Source: Carya illinoinensis (Eukaryota; Streptophyta; Magnoliopsida; Fagales; Juglandaceae). From it: a stretch of DNA of 64,000 bases. Each line of letters starts with the position of its first letter. Positions within the stretch are counted from its first letter, which is position 1. The stretch covers positions 12,858,501-12,922,500 of the forward strand of contig NC_056766.1 in the NCBI RefSeq assembly GCF_018687715.1, given 5' to 3'. The notes below the pieces were generated by a model, which was not told where the DNA came from, did no database searches, and saw only the letters and a list, made by a program, of their open reading frames with translations. A program made the position numbers and the translations under genes. Shown in pieces: positions 22,826 to 33,090 of this stretch.

Positions 22826-24270
22826 TTTGTATTTCTGTCAACATTTGTGTCTAATTCCAAAAGACAGAGGCAGCATGCACTCAATTACTCCTTTTTCCTT
22901 GAATTATGAACTCATAATTTTCACTATTTAATTTACATGTGATTGGAGGGATAATTGTATAGATGTCAACTGCTTTGAGCAAGTAAATACCAAATTTGAG
23001 GATGTTTGGAAATATTTTTCATTTTATCTCATTTCATCTCATTTCATTTCATCGCATCTCATTTATTTTTTAAATATCATTCAAACACAAACATTTTCAA
23101 ATTAATTATTATAACTTTATCAACTTTCGAATAACAAAAAGAAAAAAAAAACAATTCAATTTTTTCAAGTTTCAAAATAAAAATTATATTCTAATAATAT
23201 TTTAATTTTATAATATTTTTTATTCAATTTTTCTCTCTCACATTTCTCAAAACCCAATAAATACTTATAACAAACTATTTTACTACCATTCACAAACCAT
23301 CTTACTATTATCAATAAGATTCTCATGCCATCTCATTCTCAAAATATCCTAATTAACCTAGCTACTATATTTGTATAAGATTTGTGTGAAGCTTAACATT
23401 TATATAAATAAAAGTGGATAAAGAAAAGACATCACCCTGGAATACTTGCATGGCTGTCTCGTGACATTGGTGGACCTAAGAGATGCTTTTAACCTTTGGT
23501 GGGTAGTCCCCCCTGCCAATATCCTTAATGTCGGATGTTGATCACTTAGATATTGATGAACTTTATAGCAAAGTAGAGTTTGAATGGGATTGACATCATA
23601 GGAAAAGTGATCCCAACAAAACAGAAGAAAGCACCAAAGCAAAAGACCTCTTAATTAAGATCAAAAGAGACTGTATTCAATTACCCTGATCAGTTTTTGG
23701 CTTCTAAACCCTACCCACCTACCATTCACAAAAGCATGCATGCATGCGAACAACACAGCATCTTTATTTCGAGCCATTTCACCTATATGGGTCCAAGATT
23801 TTGGCATAGACTCACAAAATAATTAGATTTTTACAAATTAACATTATCGATGTTGTAGAGTTTTCAGGTCATCAGCGTTTTGTAATTTAAACTCTCAGCT
23901 GTGGTAAGTTACAGTCATAAAAAATATTTATGTTTCTTATAATTATTATATCTCGCTAAACTAATAGCAGTTCCAAAATATTTATGTTTTTTTCCTTTTA
24001 AATCTTATTAATGTATTCTCGTTTATATATTTGAGTTAATTATAAAATCAGTATTGGAGTTTTCACGTTTTTGTAAATCATGACATAGTTTTTCGATTTT
24101 TGCAAAACTAATATCTTAACAAAATGTTGATTTACAAATATTGTTTAAATTAAATGTTGATGGAGCTATGTTTTCAACACATCACAGTGCAAGTATTAGA
24201 ATAATTTTTAGATATTGCCAGGGTGAGGTACTAATTATGATAGCTTAGTAAGAAAGGGCAGGAAGTCAGT
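22826..24270. other. Intergenic region, with one more GATGA-family MITE relative
   Basis: A diverged, inverted relative of the GATGA family with CATCTCATTTCATCTCATTT lies near 23015-23350. An 80-residue frame at 23400-23642 on the minus strand has no recognised domain. No gene is supported. Confidence 0.4.
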
Positions 24271-24279
24271 GATGCAGAA

Positions 24280-24622
24280 AGAATCGAGATGCTAGCTATT
24301 CTCATGGGACTTCAGCTGAGTGTATACTTTGGGACAAACAATCTCATCATTGAAAGTAATTCTATGATCTTGGTGAAGGAGTTGCAACAGGTCAGTTTTC
24401 CATGTCTATGTTAGGCAATGTCATAAAGGATATAAAGGAGTTGATGGCACGATTTCGAAGTTGTGGAATTAGACGTGGGAAGGATGTGTAATGAAGTCGC
24501 GCATAGGCTTGCAAGATTTATTTGAAATGTCAATTAATGACATTGTCTCGAGTCCTTTGGATTAATAAACATTTGTATGGCTGATGTCTATTAATTAAGC
24601 TTGTTTTCTATATAAAAAAAAA
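24280..24622 (+). pseudogene. LINE RNase H fragment with A-tail
   Basis: A reading frame near 24282-24390 gives EIEMLAILMGLQLSVYFG and LIIESNSMILVKELQQ, the pattern of the RNase H domain (RVT_3) at the 3' end of plant L1-type LINEs. After a frameshift, CNEVAHRLARF near 24490-24520 continues the same domain. TTGTTTTCTATATAAAAAAA near 24600-24620 is an A-tail. It is 5'-truncated and broken. Confidence 0.65.
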
Positions 24623-26004
24623 ATATATCCAAACTTAACAAATACATAATTAAATACTTTCATTACTCTTGGTTTGGAAAACTAATGATTTTTTTGTTGG
24701 CTGACACATGAAATCAATATGCCAGATCAGCCAATCAAAGATTGATATGTGATATTAATTTCTAGTTAGTTTTCTAACAGGAGAGCAATTCAATATATTT
24801 TGTATAAAAGTAACGAGACGTTTGACAAAATTAAATTTATAAATTGATATAGTTTCATATAATATATTAAATATATTTTATAATAAAAATAATTTTACAA
24901 TCTAATATACCATATTAAATAATGTTAATTTATAAATTTATTTTTATAAAATATATTTATGATTAAAGCAATATTTCACTTGAAACAATAAGTTAGAACA
25001 TGAAAGGTTTGTTTCTTAACAGGAAAAACCCACTACGTACAGTGGGATACGTACCCTCCCTAGCTGGGACGTTGTCCACTAAAAGCATCATCACTACTGA
25101 GAAAAACCAGTACAAGAATCATAAAACAGATCTGCAGACAAGACATGATAATCCATGTCGACTCGCTCTGGGTAATTTGTTCAAGTTCATACTAAAAAGA
25201 TCTCCCCTAAGACTTTCAGAAGATAATAAGGGAAGATTTAAAAAAAAAAAACAAAAAAACCTCTTTACGATTATGCTTATTTAAATTTTACACAAACTTG
25301 AGTTTGAGGGGCAACCATTATCTTCTCATTTAACAATAGACGCAACGTTTTACAATAAAATAAGAGAACAAGTTGTTTTCTTTTTTAATCTAACAAACGC
25401 TTTATAATTTAAATATTAAATTATCAGTGCAATTCTTTTTCTAGAGATATTCATCCCTAATTAACTTCCAAAAGAAGAGAGGGTATCCAAACCCCTCTCC
25501 TCCTTTGAAGGAGCGGGAATTAATTAGTATCATGTATTTTTCGGTCACAGTTGAATGCACACACAATATAACTGAATGACATTCAAGCAGTGGTTCAGAA
25601 TGTTGATGTGCTTGGAACTCTCATTTATGGCTTACATAAGAAGAAATATATCATGACTAAAAGAAATAAGTGTTTAGGTAGTTTGGTATTAAGTAGTACG
25701 TCTATGAGTCTAGAGTGTAAATTTCACTATAGTAGAATTTGATACAACCTCTTCATCCTCACTAAACTCTCTATATAGAAAAAATGGTCTTGAAACTCTC
25801 TTGACTCATGTCTCAAAATAAGGTCCACCCCTTTTCTTGATCATGTTGGTTTGGCTCATGTCGATTGTGTAATAAAAAAATCGATTGTGATAAATAAATA
25901 GGGTGATCTTATCTATTTAGTTCTTAAAAGAATATATTTATGGAGTTTTTCACCAATATATGCCTAATCTGATCGTCTCATTTGTTTGTGAAAAGACTGT
26001 AATT
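24623..26004. other. Intergenic region with AT-rich repeats
   Basis: The segment near 24800-24980 is an AT-rich MITE-like repeat related to 62290-62475. A 94-residue frame at 25000-25284 has no recognised domain. No gene is supported. Confidence 0.4.
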
Positions 26005-26195
26005 TGGATAGTGATATGAGATAAGATGGTTTTAGAAGAAAATTAAAAGTTAAATAAAATATTACTAGAATATTATTTTTTAATATTATTATTATTTTAA
26101 AATTTGAAAAAATTTAATTATTTATTATATTTTGTGTGAAAAATTGAAAAAATTGTAATGATGAAATGAGATGAAATATTTTCACTATCCAAATG
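26005..26195. mobile_element. MITE, GATGA family, forward copy of an inverted pair
   Basis: The copy runs from GATATGAGATAAGATGG through the shared core to ATGAAATGAGATGAAATATT. It lies directly beside an inverted relative at 26200-26400. Confidence 0.7.
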
Positions 26196-26199
26196 ACTG

Positions 26200-26400
26200 G
26201 TTTGGTTACACAAAATCAAATTATTTCATCTCATCTCATCTCATATAATTATTACAATTTTTTCAAATTTTCACACAAAATATGATAAATAATTTATTTT
26301 TTTAAATTTCAAAACAAAATTAATATTAAAAAATTATATTATAACAACATTTTATTCAACTTTTAACAAAACATCTCATCTGAATTGAGTAAATACGATC
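26200..26400. mobile_element. MITE, GATGA family, inverted copy
   Basis: It begins GGTTTGGTTACACAAAATCA, then TTTCATCTCATCTCATCTCA, carries the reverse-complement core and ends AACATCTCATCTGAATTGAG. Together with 26005-26195 it forms an imperfect inverted repeat of almost 200 bp per arm. Confidence 0.7.
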
Positions 26401-26654
26401 TAAATTTTCTAAGGTTTTTTTTTTTTTGGAACTCTAGGAGATAGTGGAAAAGTTAGAGATATAATATAGATAATATTTATTTAATATATAATATTACTCA
26501 ACAATTTAGGCCGTTTGATACAATTCATCTCATTTCAATATCCAAATACCAAAAATATAAATATTTTTTAATTTTAAATTTTTAAATTTTTTATCTAATC
26601 ATTACCTAATTATTATAATTTTTTCACACTTTCAAACAAAAGATCAGACTACTA

Positions 26655-26840
26655 TGCCTCCTAGCGTTTACAGTTGGGCTTTGCCGCCCAGACATTTTTT
26701 TTTCTTTTTTCTTTTCACATTTTTTAAATATATTTAAATAGTTTTAAAAAATAAAAAATATACTAATATACTTAAAATTATTTTCTTAATTACCAAGTAA
26801 AAAAAAAAATTGATCAACAGTCAACTAGGGTGGTCAAACA
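26655..26840. mobile_element. MITE-like repeat related to 17700-17890
   Basis: GC-richer edges (GCCTCCTAGCG, GGGCTTTGCCGCCC) surround an AT core with TTTAAATA and TTAATTACCAAGTAAAAA. This resembles the layouts at 17700 and 63320. Confidence 0.4.
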
Positions 26841-27825
26841 TGAGTGGTATAGAAGCTTTTCCCTTCAAACAAAATACAAAAAATAATTTATTTTTTTTAA
26901 ATTTTAAAATAAAAATAATATTTAAAATTTATATTATAATATTTTAATTTTATAATATCTTTATTTAACTTTTTCTCTCTTCTTTTCCAAAACTCCATAA
27001 AATATACTAACTCAAATTATTTCATTAATATTTACAAATCATTTTATTACTATTTACAAATTATCTCGTATGTTCTCATTATCCAAATGAGACTTTAGAT
27101 GGACATCTATAAATATTATAAAATTTACTTTATATATCTGATTCACTGTAGACATGATTAGGTAAAGAATTCTGAAAAAATCTAATTGTAATCGATTCTA
27201 CATATCAATATGTGTATTTATTTAATGTGATTAGTCAAAAGGTAGATTTTACTAAAAATAATATCAATTTAAATTTTGAATATGATAACATCAATATTAA
27301 TATACAAATTAATATATAAATTCACTTCTACGTGACAAAATTCAAAAATTCTAAACCATCTAAATCCCACAAAGTGTTAATTTCTTATATAATAAATAAA
27401 ATGGCAGTGTTATAAATTTATTGGAGTGCTTGCAAGTTGCATGAAGTGGCCAACAAGGATGCGTGTAACTCAAATAATTAAACTCCAGATTCCTTTGCTT
27501 AACTCAATACAATGGATTGAAGAGGCCAACTCCAAGTACAAAGTAATAAATAGTACTGGGAATCTGATCATTGTGAATCACAAATATAGATTTGGTCAAA
27601 GCACTTTGGCATGATTCGTATTTTTCCTACAGTCTCATCATTAAATTTTTTTTTTAAATAAAATATAAAAAATAATTTTATTTTTTTAATTTTAAAATAA
27701 AAATAATATTTTAATAATATTTTATTCAAATTTTAACTTTTATTTTATCTCAATCTCATATATATAATTGAACGAAAACTTAATTTAGATTTCAATCTCT
27801 TATTTAAATTTTATCTCAATCTAAG
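26841..27825. other. Intergenic region with MITE remnants
   Basis: AT-rich. A GATGA-family relative lies near 26880-27090, and a segment at 27170-27330 resembles the repeats at 43440 and 51590. A 62-residue frame at 27426-27614 has no recognised domain. Confidence 0.35.
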
Positions 27826-28048
27826 ATTCGGTTTGGTAAGTAAGAATTTTAAGATGAGAATTTTGAGTTTTAAGATGAAATATTAAAATATTATATTTTA
27901 ATATTATTATTATTTTGAAATTTAAAAAAGTTAAGAAAAAGTTGAATTATTTATTATATTTTATATGAAATTTTGAAAAAATTGTAATGATATTATGAGA
28001 ATTTTAAGTTTGAAATGAAAATTTTATGATGTCAAACCGAACCTAACC
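27826..28048. mobile_element. MITE with GGTTTGG/CCAAACC-type inverted ends
   Basis: The ends GATTCGGTTTGGTAAG and GTCAAACCGAACCTAAC are inverted relatives, with an AT-rich core shared with the GATGA family. It is 223 bp long and noncoding. Confidence 0.6.
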
Positions 28049-28774
28049 AGTGACTTTAGAGTAAAGAAAAATCAAATGACAATTCATGAGAAATAAATTT
28101 ATAAAAAGTAAAAAACACTTTTCACCTATTAAATTTTATGTTGATTAATAGTATGTTTCGGATTAGGTTCAGTCTCGGTTGGAATTGGAATTCCACGGAT
28201 GGAGTGTTATGTATAGAGAAATATTTTAGTCACAAAAGAGTTATATAAAAATAAATAGAGAAAGTGACGTGACTTGATATAATACGCTAAATTGTAAAAT
28301 TACTTTTGTCCAATTATAGAGGACATTATATTGATCTAATGGATCCAATTCACCAAGCCTATTCCAACAAAGAAATAATTAAGTTGATTTCAAAATAACT
28401 TATTTTCAACAATAATATGGTATATAAGAGCATCATTGTTGGAAGATTAAGGGATGTAATCACCTAATTGTTTATTTTATAGCACCCTCCCAATAAACAA
28501 TAAAAAATAACAAATGTTTCATGTACAATTATTTTTGTATACCCCTTACTTCAATAATGTGATTGACAATACCACATTTTATTAATATAAAATAATTGAT
28601 TTGGCCAATCACATAAGTGAAGTGCATAAAGAATACGTAAAATTGACTATATATAATAAAACTCATAAAATAATGAAAGGAATAAAAAGATCTATGCCAT
28701 CAGATAATCATTTAGGACAGTAATAATAACTCCACCATAATGCTTGAAATTAAAATTCAAAAGACATAGGCAAT
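28049..28774. other. Intergenic region
   Basis: No gene is recognised. A diverged AT-rich MITE-like piece lies near 28215-28330. Confidence 0.35.
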
Positions 28775-30056
28775 TTGTTGTGGGCTATTTTTTTCTCAAC
28801 TAAACATGTGGGGGATAAGCTTATTTATTCAATTATGAATTTGAGGAAGGGATCTCATTTCTGGAAGGGGATTATGCGGTTAATGCCAATTGTGTTGAAA
28901 AGTTCCATATGGGTTATTCGTAATGGAAATTCCAACTTTTGGTTCAATAACTGGTTGGGAGATGGGATTTTGGTGGAGAGCAGGTCAGTGATTGGGGATT
29001 CTGGGTTGGAGCTCAAGTCTCTTTGGTCTGAATCAGGTTGGAATGTAGAGCTACTTCGGTACTTGGTTTTTGAGCAACTGGTGCAGAAAATTATTAGGTC
29101 GAATATCAGGTTGAAGGAGGAGGGAGAGGATAAATGAATTCGGGACCTTCGGTTGATGGTAATTTCTCCACTAAATCTGCATGGCAACTTGTGCAGAAAA
29201 AATGGAGTTTGTGCTCTTGCAGATGCTGCATACCTCCAACAAAAAATCATTTTATTTGACACTACATCATGCAACAACCATGATAGCTATTCATGGTGTG
29301 CTATCTATTATTATTTATTGGGCTCTTTGGAGGGCTAGATGTGCATATTGGATGGAGAGTGAGGGTCGTTTTGAGTGAACTTAAGGGATTTCAAATGGCT
29401 AGCAGAAATTCAAAATGATGAGCACTAATGATTTTTTTCAGTTTTGCAGGATCTTAATTGTCCTATTATTCTAATTTGTGAAAAATTACCAAGATTAATA
29501 GCTTCGAAACTGCCGGATATGAGTTTTATTAAGCTTAATGTTGATGATGGATCTTGTGGAGGTCCGGTGGTGGGGGCATCCTTTGGGACTATAGGGGTAG
29601 GGTGATAGCAGGTTTTGCTCACTTTTATGGTTATGTGACAAATATTATTGCCGAGTGTCGTGTTCTTCTTGATGGTCTTTGATTGTGTCACTCACTTGTT
29701 TGAGAGATTTATTAGTGGAATTTGATTCAAGTGTTGTGATAGGTTGGCTAGCTTCTGGGATATGCAAAAATATTGGTTTCTTTGAGATTTTTGAAAAGAA
29801 ATTAAATCTCTTGTTAGTTTGTTCAATATTCGTTTTCGACATAATTTTAGAGAAGCCAACATGGCAGCAGATTTTTTGGCAAAAAAAGACACGATGGGTA
29901 GATCTTTTGATTTTATTGGTGAGGATTTGGTGCAAGGAAGGCTTTGGGTTATTGTTCGACTAGACTTATTAGGAATTCCATATATTTGTTATTGATATAT
30001 TTTTATGATGAAACATTGTAATTATGGTTTTCCTCTACCTTGGTGATGGTTTTTAA

Positions 30057-30892
30057 TAGGGGTGGGCAGCGGGGGCCCGCCCCCCGCTACCCCGCCCCCG
30101 TTCGCCCATGCGGAGGCATGGGCGGACGGGGTACCCCGCACCGCACATGCTGGGGCGGGGGACCCCGCCCCGCATGAAAAACACTAAGCGGGGGCAGGGG
30201 GCGGGGGGCGGGCAGGGCTCAACCCCGCCCCGCTTTTCCCCCGCCCGGCATTTTATATTTATATTTTTATAAATATATATTTTATATTTATAAATATATA
30301 TTTTTATTTTACAAATTGTATATATATAATATATTACAATTTGTTAAACTTGTTCACAAGAATCACAAGAGAGTGAGACTTGTTCATCACAAGCTTGCAT
30401 ATGCCATGGGCACCCTAGGCCTCATTTATATAGAACTCTAAGGCCATACAAGAGTCTTACTTGAGCAATGTGGGACTCTTGTATGGCCTTAGAGTTCTAT
30501 ATAAATGAGGCCTAGGGTGCCCATGGCATATGCAAGCTTGTGATGAACAAGTCTCACTCTCTTGTGATTCTTGTGAACAAGTTTAACAAATTTAAAAATT
30601 AGTAACATAATTTTTATGTTATTAGTTTTTAAATTATTATTATATATATAAATTTTAATTTAAGATTTAATTATATAATAATTTGGGTCTAAAAATAATA
30701 TTTTTAGACACAAAAATTTAAGTGGGCGGGGCGGATGGGGTGTTCGCCCCGCCCCCCCGGCACCGGAGCGGGGGGCCCCGCCCCCGCCACACGGGGGCGG
30801 GGGGCGGATGAAAAATTGATCCCCCGCATCATGCGGGGGCGGGGTGCGGGGAAGGGGTGCACCCGCCCCGCATGATGCGGGTAGCACCCCTA
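30057..30892. mobile_element. hAT-type nonautonomous element, 836 bp
   Basis: The ends TAGGGGTG and CACCCCTA form terminal inverted repeats, flanked by the exact 8-bp duplication GTTTTTAA (30049-30056 and 30893-30900). An 8-bp duplication with TAGGGGTG-like ends is characteristic of the hAT superfamily. The first and last 170-190 bp are extremely GC-rich, with repeated GGGGCGGG/CCCCGCCC blocks in imperfect inverted arrangement, while the middle is AT-rich and contains a long perfect hairpin. No transposase is encoded. A 75-residue frame at 30660-30887 only reads through the GC-rich repeats. Confidence 0.9.
30338..30592. repeat. Perfect 119-bp inverted repeat with 17-nt loop
   Basis: The left arm (30338-30456) begins AATTTGTTAAACTTG and ends ATACAAGAGTC. 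The right arm (30474-30592) is its exact reverse complement in my base-by-base comparison, and the loop is 30457-30473. Landmarks in each arm are GCATATGCC-type and CCTAGG sequence and GCAAGCTTG. RNA from either strand would fold into a 119-bp duplex. Confidence 0.95.
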
Positions 30893-30940
30893 GTTTTTAA
30901 TAGTTAGAGGCTTGACCTCGCTTTTGTTTGAAAAAAAAAA

Positions 30941-32400
30941 TCAAAATTCAAAAAACATAATAATAATAATAATAATAGGCATAAATAATAAATTACTTCG
31001 TATGCTTTGTCTTAGGTTCAAATTATTCTATGTTTTTAAAATAAACTTTTTACCCTTCTTGTTTAAAATCGATCAAATTATTCATTCTATTGAAATTCTG
31101 ATATTAAACTATTAAAACTATCCAAGGCATAACAATTGGAATGCCACGTGGCAAGGTTATTTTAAATATATATATTTATATAAAATATACTTCATTCCAT
31201 TTATAAAACTCAAAATTATATCTGTGATTGATAAATACACGAAAATATTTAGGTTGGAAGCCAAATTACTTATCTGTGAGGAGCTCACAAATTTCTCTAT
31301 AAGAGTCATTGTCTTAACTTTTATAAACTCTCTACTGATAAAACTTTTTGAGATATAAAACTCTATAAAAATATAGATGTCTATCACGTGGCAAGATTCT
31401 TAACAAATAAAAAGAAACACTAATAAATACAACTATATTCTAAATTTAAAAAATAATAAATGTTATTGAAAACGAAAGTTTGAATTTAAACAAAATTAAA
31501 AGAATGAGCACCTCTGTCAGTTGCCACTACTCATGGAATGTGAGTGGTTGATCAAAATTGCAGTACAAGCACCACATCTCAATACAACAAATAAAAAAAA
31601 AAAAAAATTCTATTTATCGTCTCTATATACAGTATAATATATACATTACATTTTTTTTTCTCAATTTAAAAAAAAATAAAGTAAAAAAAAAAAAAAAATA
31701 GGATGAAAGGGTGCGGTCGGCTATTTTGAACATTTCCAGGGGTAGATAGTTGTTTGTTTTGTGTCTTGTTTTCGTTATCAATTTTGGTCGGAGGGTAGAT
31801 ATATGGGTGCTTTCAACAAACTTTTTCAATCATTGGTGAAGTAAATGCCATTCATTATCAACAAGTCTGTTTTTTTCAATCTTTTTCTTTCCGAAAACAA
31901 CCACAAATGAAAGAAGTTCAGCATATTCATCTTCAATAACAAAGGCACTTATCGAAGAAAGTAGCAGGCCTTGAAGTCAAAATAGCCCACAACACTTTTT
32001 TTCTCAAACATTCCGCATCTTTGTTGAGGAGCCTAGGCTACTACATCCACTCCATTTTCTGATCATTGCACTCGATCCGTACTGTACAGCCACAGGTCAA
32101 ACGAAGGCACGCAGTGTGGCCATGGCCTATAACCAAGTGGGGCCAGGGAGGGACTAAACTGGAAATTAAAGAGAGATAAAGTGGTGTGGTGTAGTGTAGT
32201 GTAGTGTAATAATGGTGGGAAAGTGTTAGAAACAGCGGGCATTCAATGCAGACATGTTTGTATTGACTGGGTCACTGGAAGAGTAACGAGGCATTTAATG
32301 GGTTGCAAAGGATTTGCCTTTGCGTCCTAACTGAGAGAACATAAACAGAGTGAAAAAGTGGTTGGTAACGGTGTGGTAGTACTAACAGTAACAGCAAGGA
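30941..32400. other. Intergenic region upstream of the sulfurase-like gene
   Basis: AT-rich to about 31900, with an (ATA)n run near 30957-30978 and an A/T-rich stretch near 31590-31700. Composition becomes balanced from about 32030, including a (GTGTA)-like run near 32183-32208. That part probably holds the promoter of the 33091 gene. No gene is recognised. Confidence 0.45.
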
Positions 32401-33090
32401 AGGGGTTGTTGAAGCTATTTTTGCTGCTGTGTGTGGTTCTTCCCCAGTTCAGGTTGTGCTTTTGTGTGTATATATCTGGGGTGTGTAGTTTGTTTGGGCT
32501 CAAGTTTGGGTGTTTCAGGGTCTAATAATTTCTTGATTCAATTTCGTTCTACTGGGTTCTGTCTGAAGAATTTGATTCTATGAGATCTTTTCCTCATAAA
32601 AGTCCAAGTCTTTGGGCTAAAAATTTGGATGTCTAGGTTCTTTATCTCTGGTGGTTTTTAATTTGTTTATTCTTGTGGATATCCCAATAAGTGCTGGTGT
32701 TGAATTTGAACTGGGAGGCCTTAATCATGGGCCCTTTGAGGATGCTAAAGCTGGAATTTCTCTGATCACAATTAAAGGTTTGTTCCTAATCAGATAACCC
32801 TTTTGTTTTTTTTTTCCTTTCCCTCTTCTTTGAGAATGAGACTTGTTTATCTCACTATAGTTCTGGGTGTTAATGGAGTGATCTTTGTTTCTTTTTTGGT
32901 TGCCTTGAATGTCTGTCAGGTGGTATAAAGTAAAGGCTCCTCAGCAGTATACCTAAAGTTCGAAATGTATGTCTGAGACTGAACCTCTGAGGCTAAAGAT
33001 TTCATTTTGAAAAAAAAAACAGAAACCCCATTTGCTTTCCATTCTAGTTTGAAAGATTTTCTGTGGAAAGAGAGGAAGAAAGGCATTCAT
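32400..33090 (+). promoter_or_regulatory. 5' leader of the sulfurase-like gene with upstream ORFs
   Basis: The region has several ATGs before the main start. One makes a 12-residue uORF (MGPLRMLKLEFL, 32727-32765), and ATGGAGTGA and ATGTATGTCTGA are minimal ones. A possible leader intron has donor AAAG|GTTTGT near 32779 and acceptor TGTCAG|GTGG near 32920. No transcript evidence is available. Confidence 0.4.

Larger units (their letters stand above)
28775..30940 (+). pseudogene. 5'-truncated L1-type LINE, interrupted by a hAT element
   Basis: The 5' part (28775-29137) gives SIWVIRNGNSNFWFNNWLGD and LWSESGW, typical of the region between reverse transcriptase and RNase H in plant LINEs. After frameshifts, the RNase H domain follows at about 29515-29935, with KLNVDDGSCGG, LLVEFDSSVVIGWL and EANMAADFLAKK-type sequence. 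The 3' UTR is split by the 30057-30892 insertion and resumes at 30901, ending in a ten-A tail at 30931-30940. Most of the reverse transcriptase is absent and the frame is broken repeatedly. Confidence 0.85.

Noticed and set aside
30338..30592. Interpretation as a conventional microRNA gene
   Set aside because: The arms are perfect over 119 bp with no bulges, unlike a conserved miRNA precursor; an siRNA-type hairpin or transposon foldback is more likely.
30660..30887. 75-residue Pro/Gly-rich minus-strand frame
   Set aside because: It is a read-through of the GC-rich terminal repeats of the hAT element.
33007..33090. N-terminal extension of the sulfurase-like protein
   Set aside because: The 28 upstream codons begin with TTG and contain no ATG; the family start matches MSLWKP at 33091.
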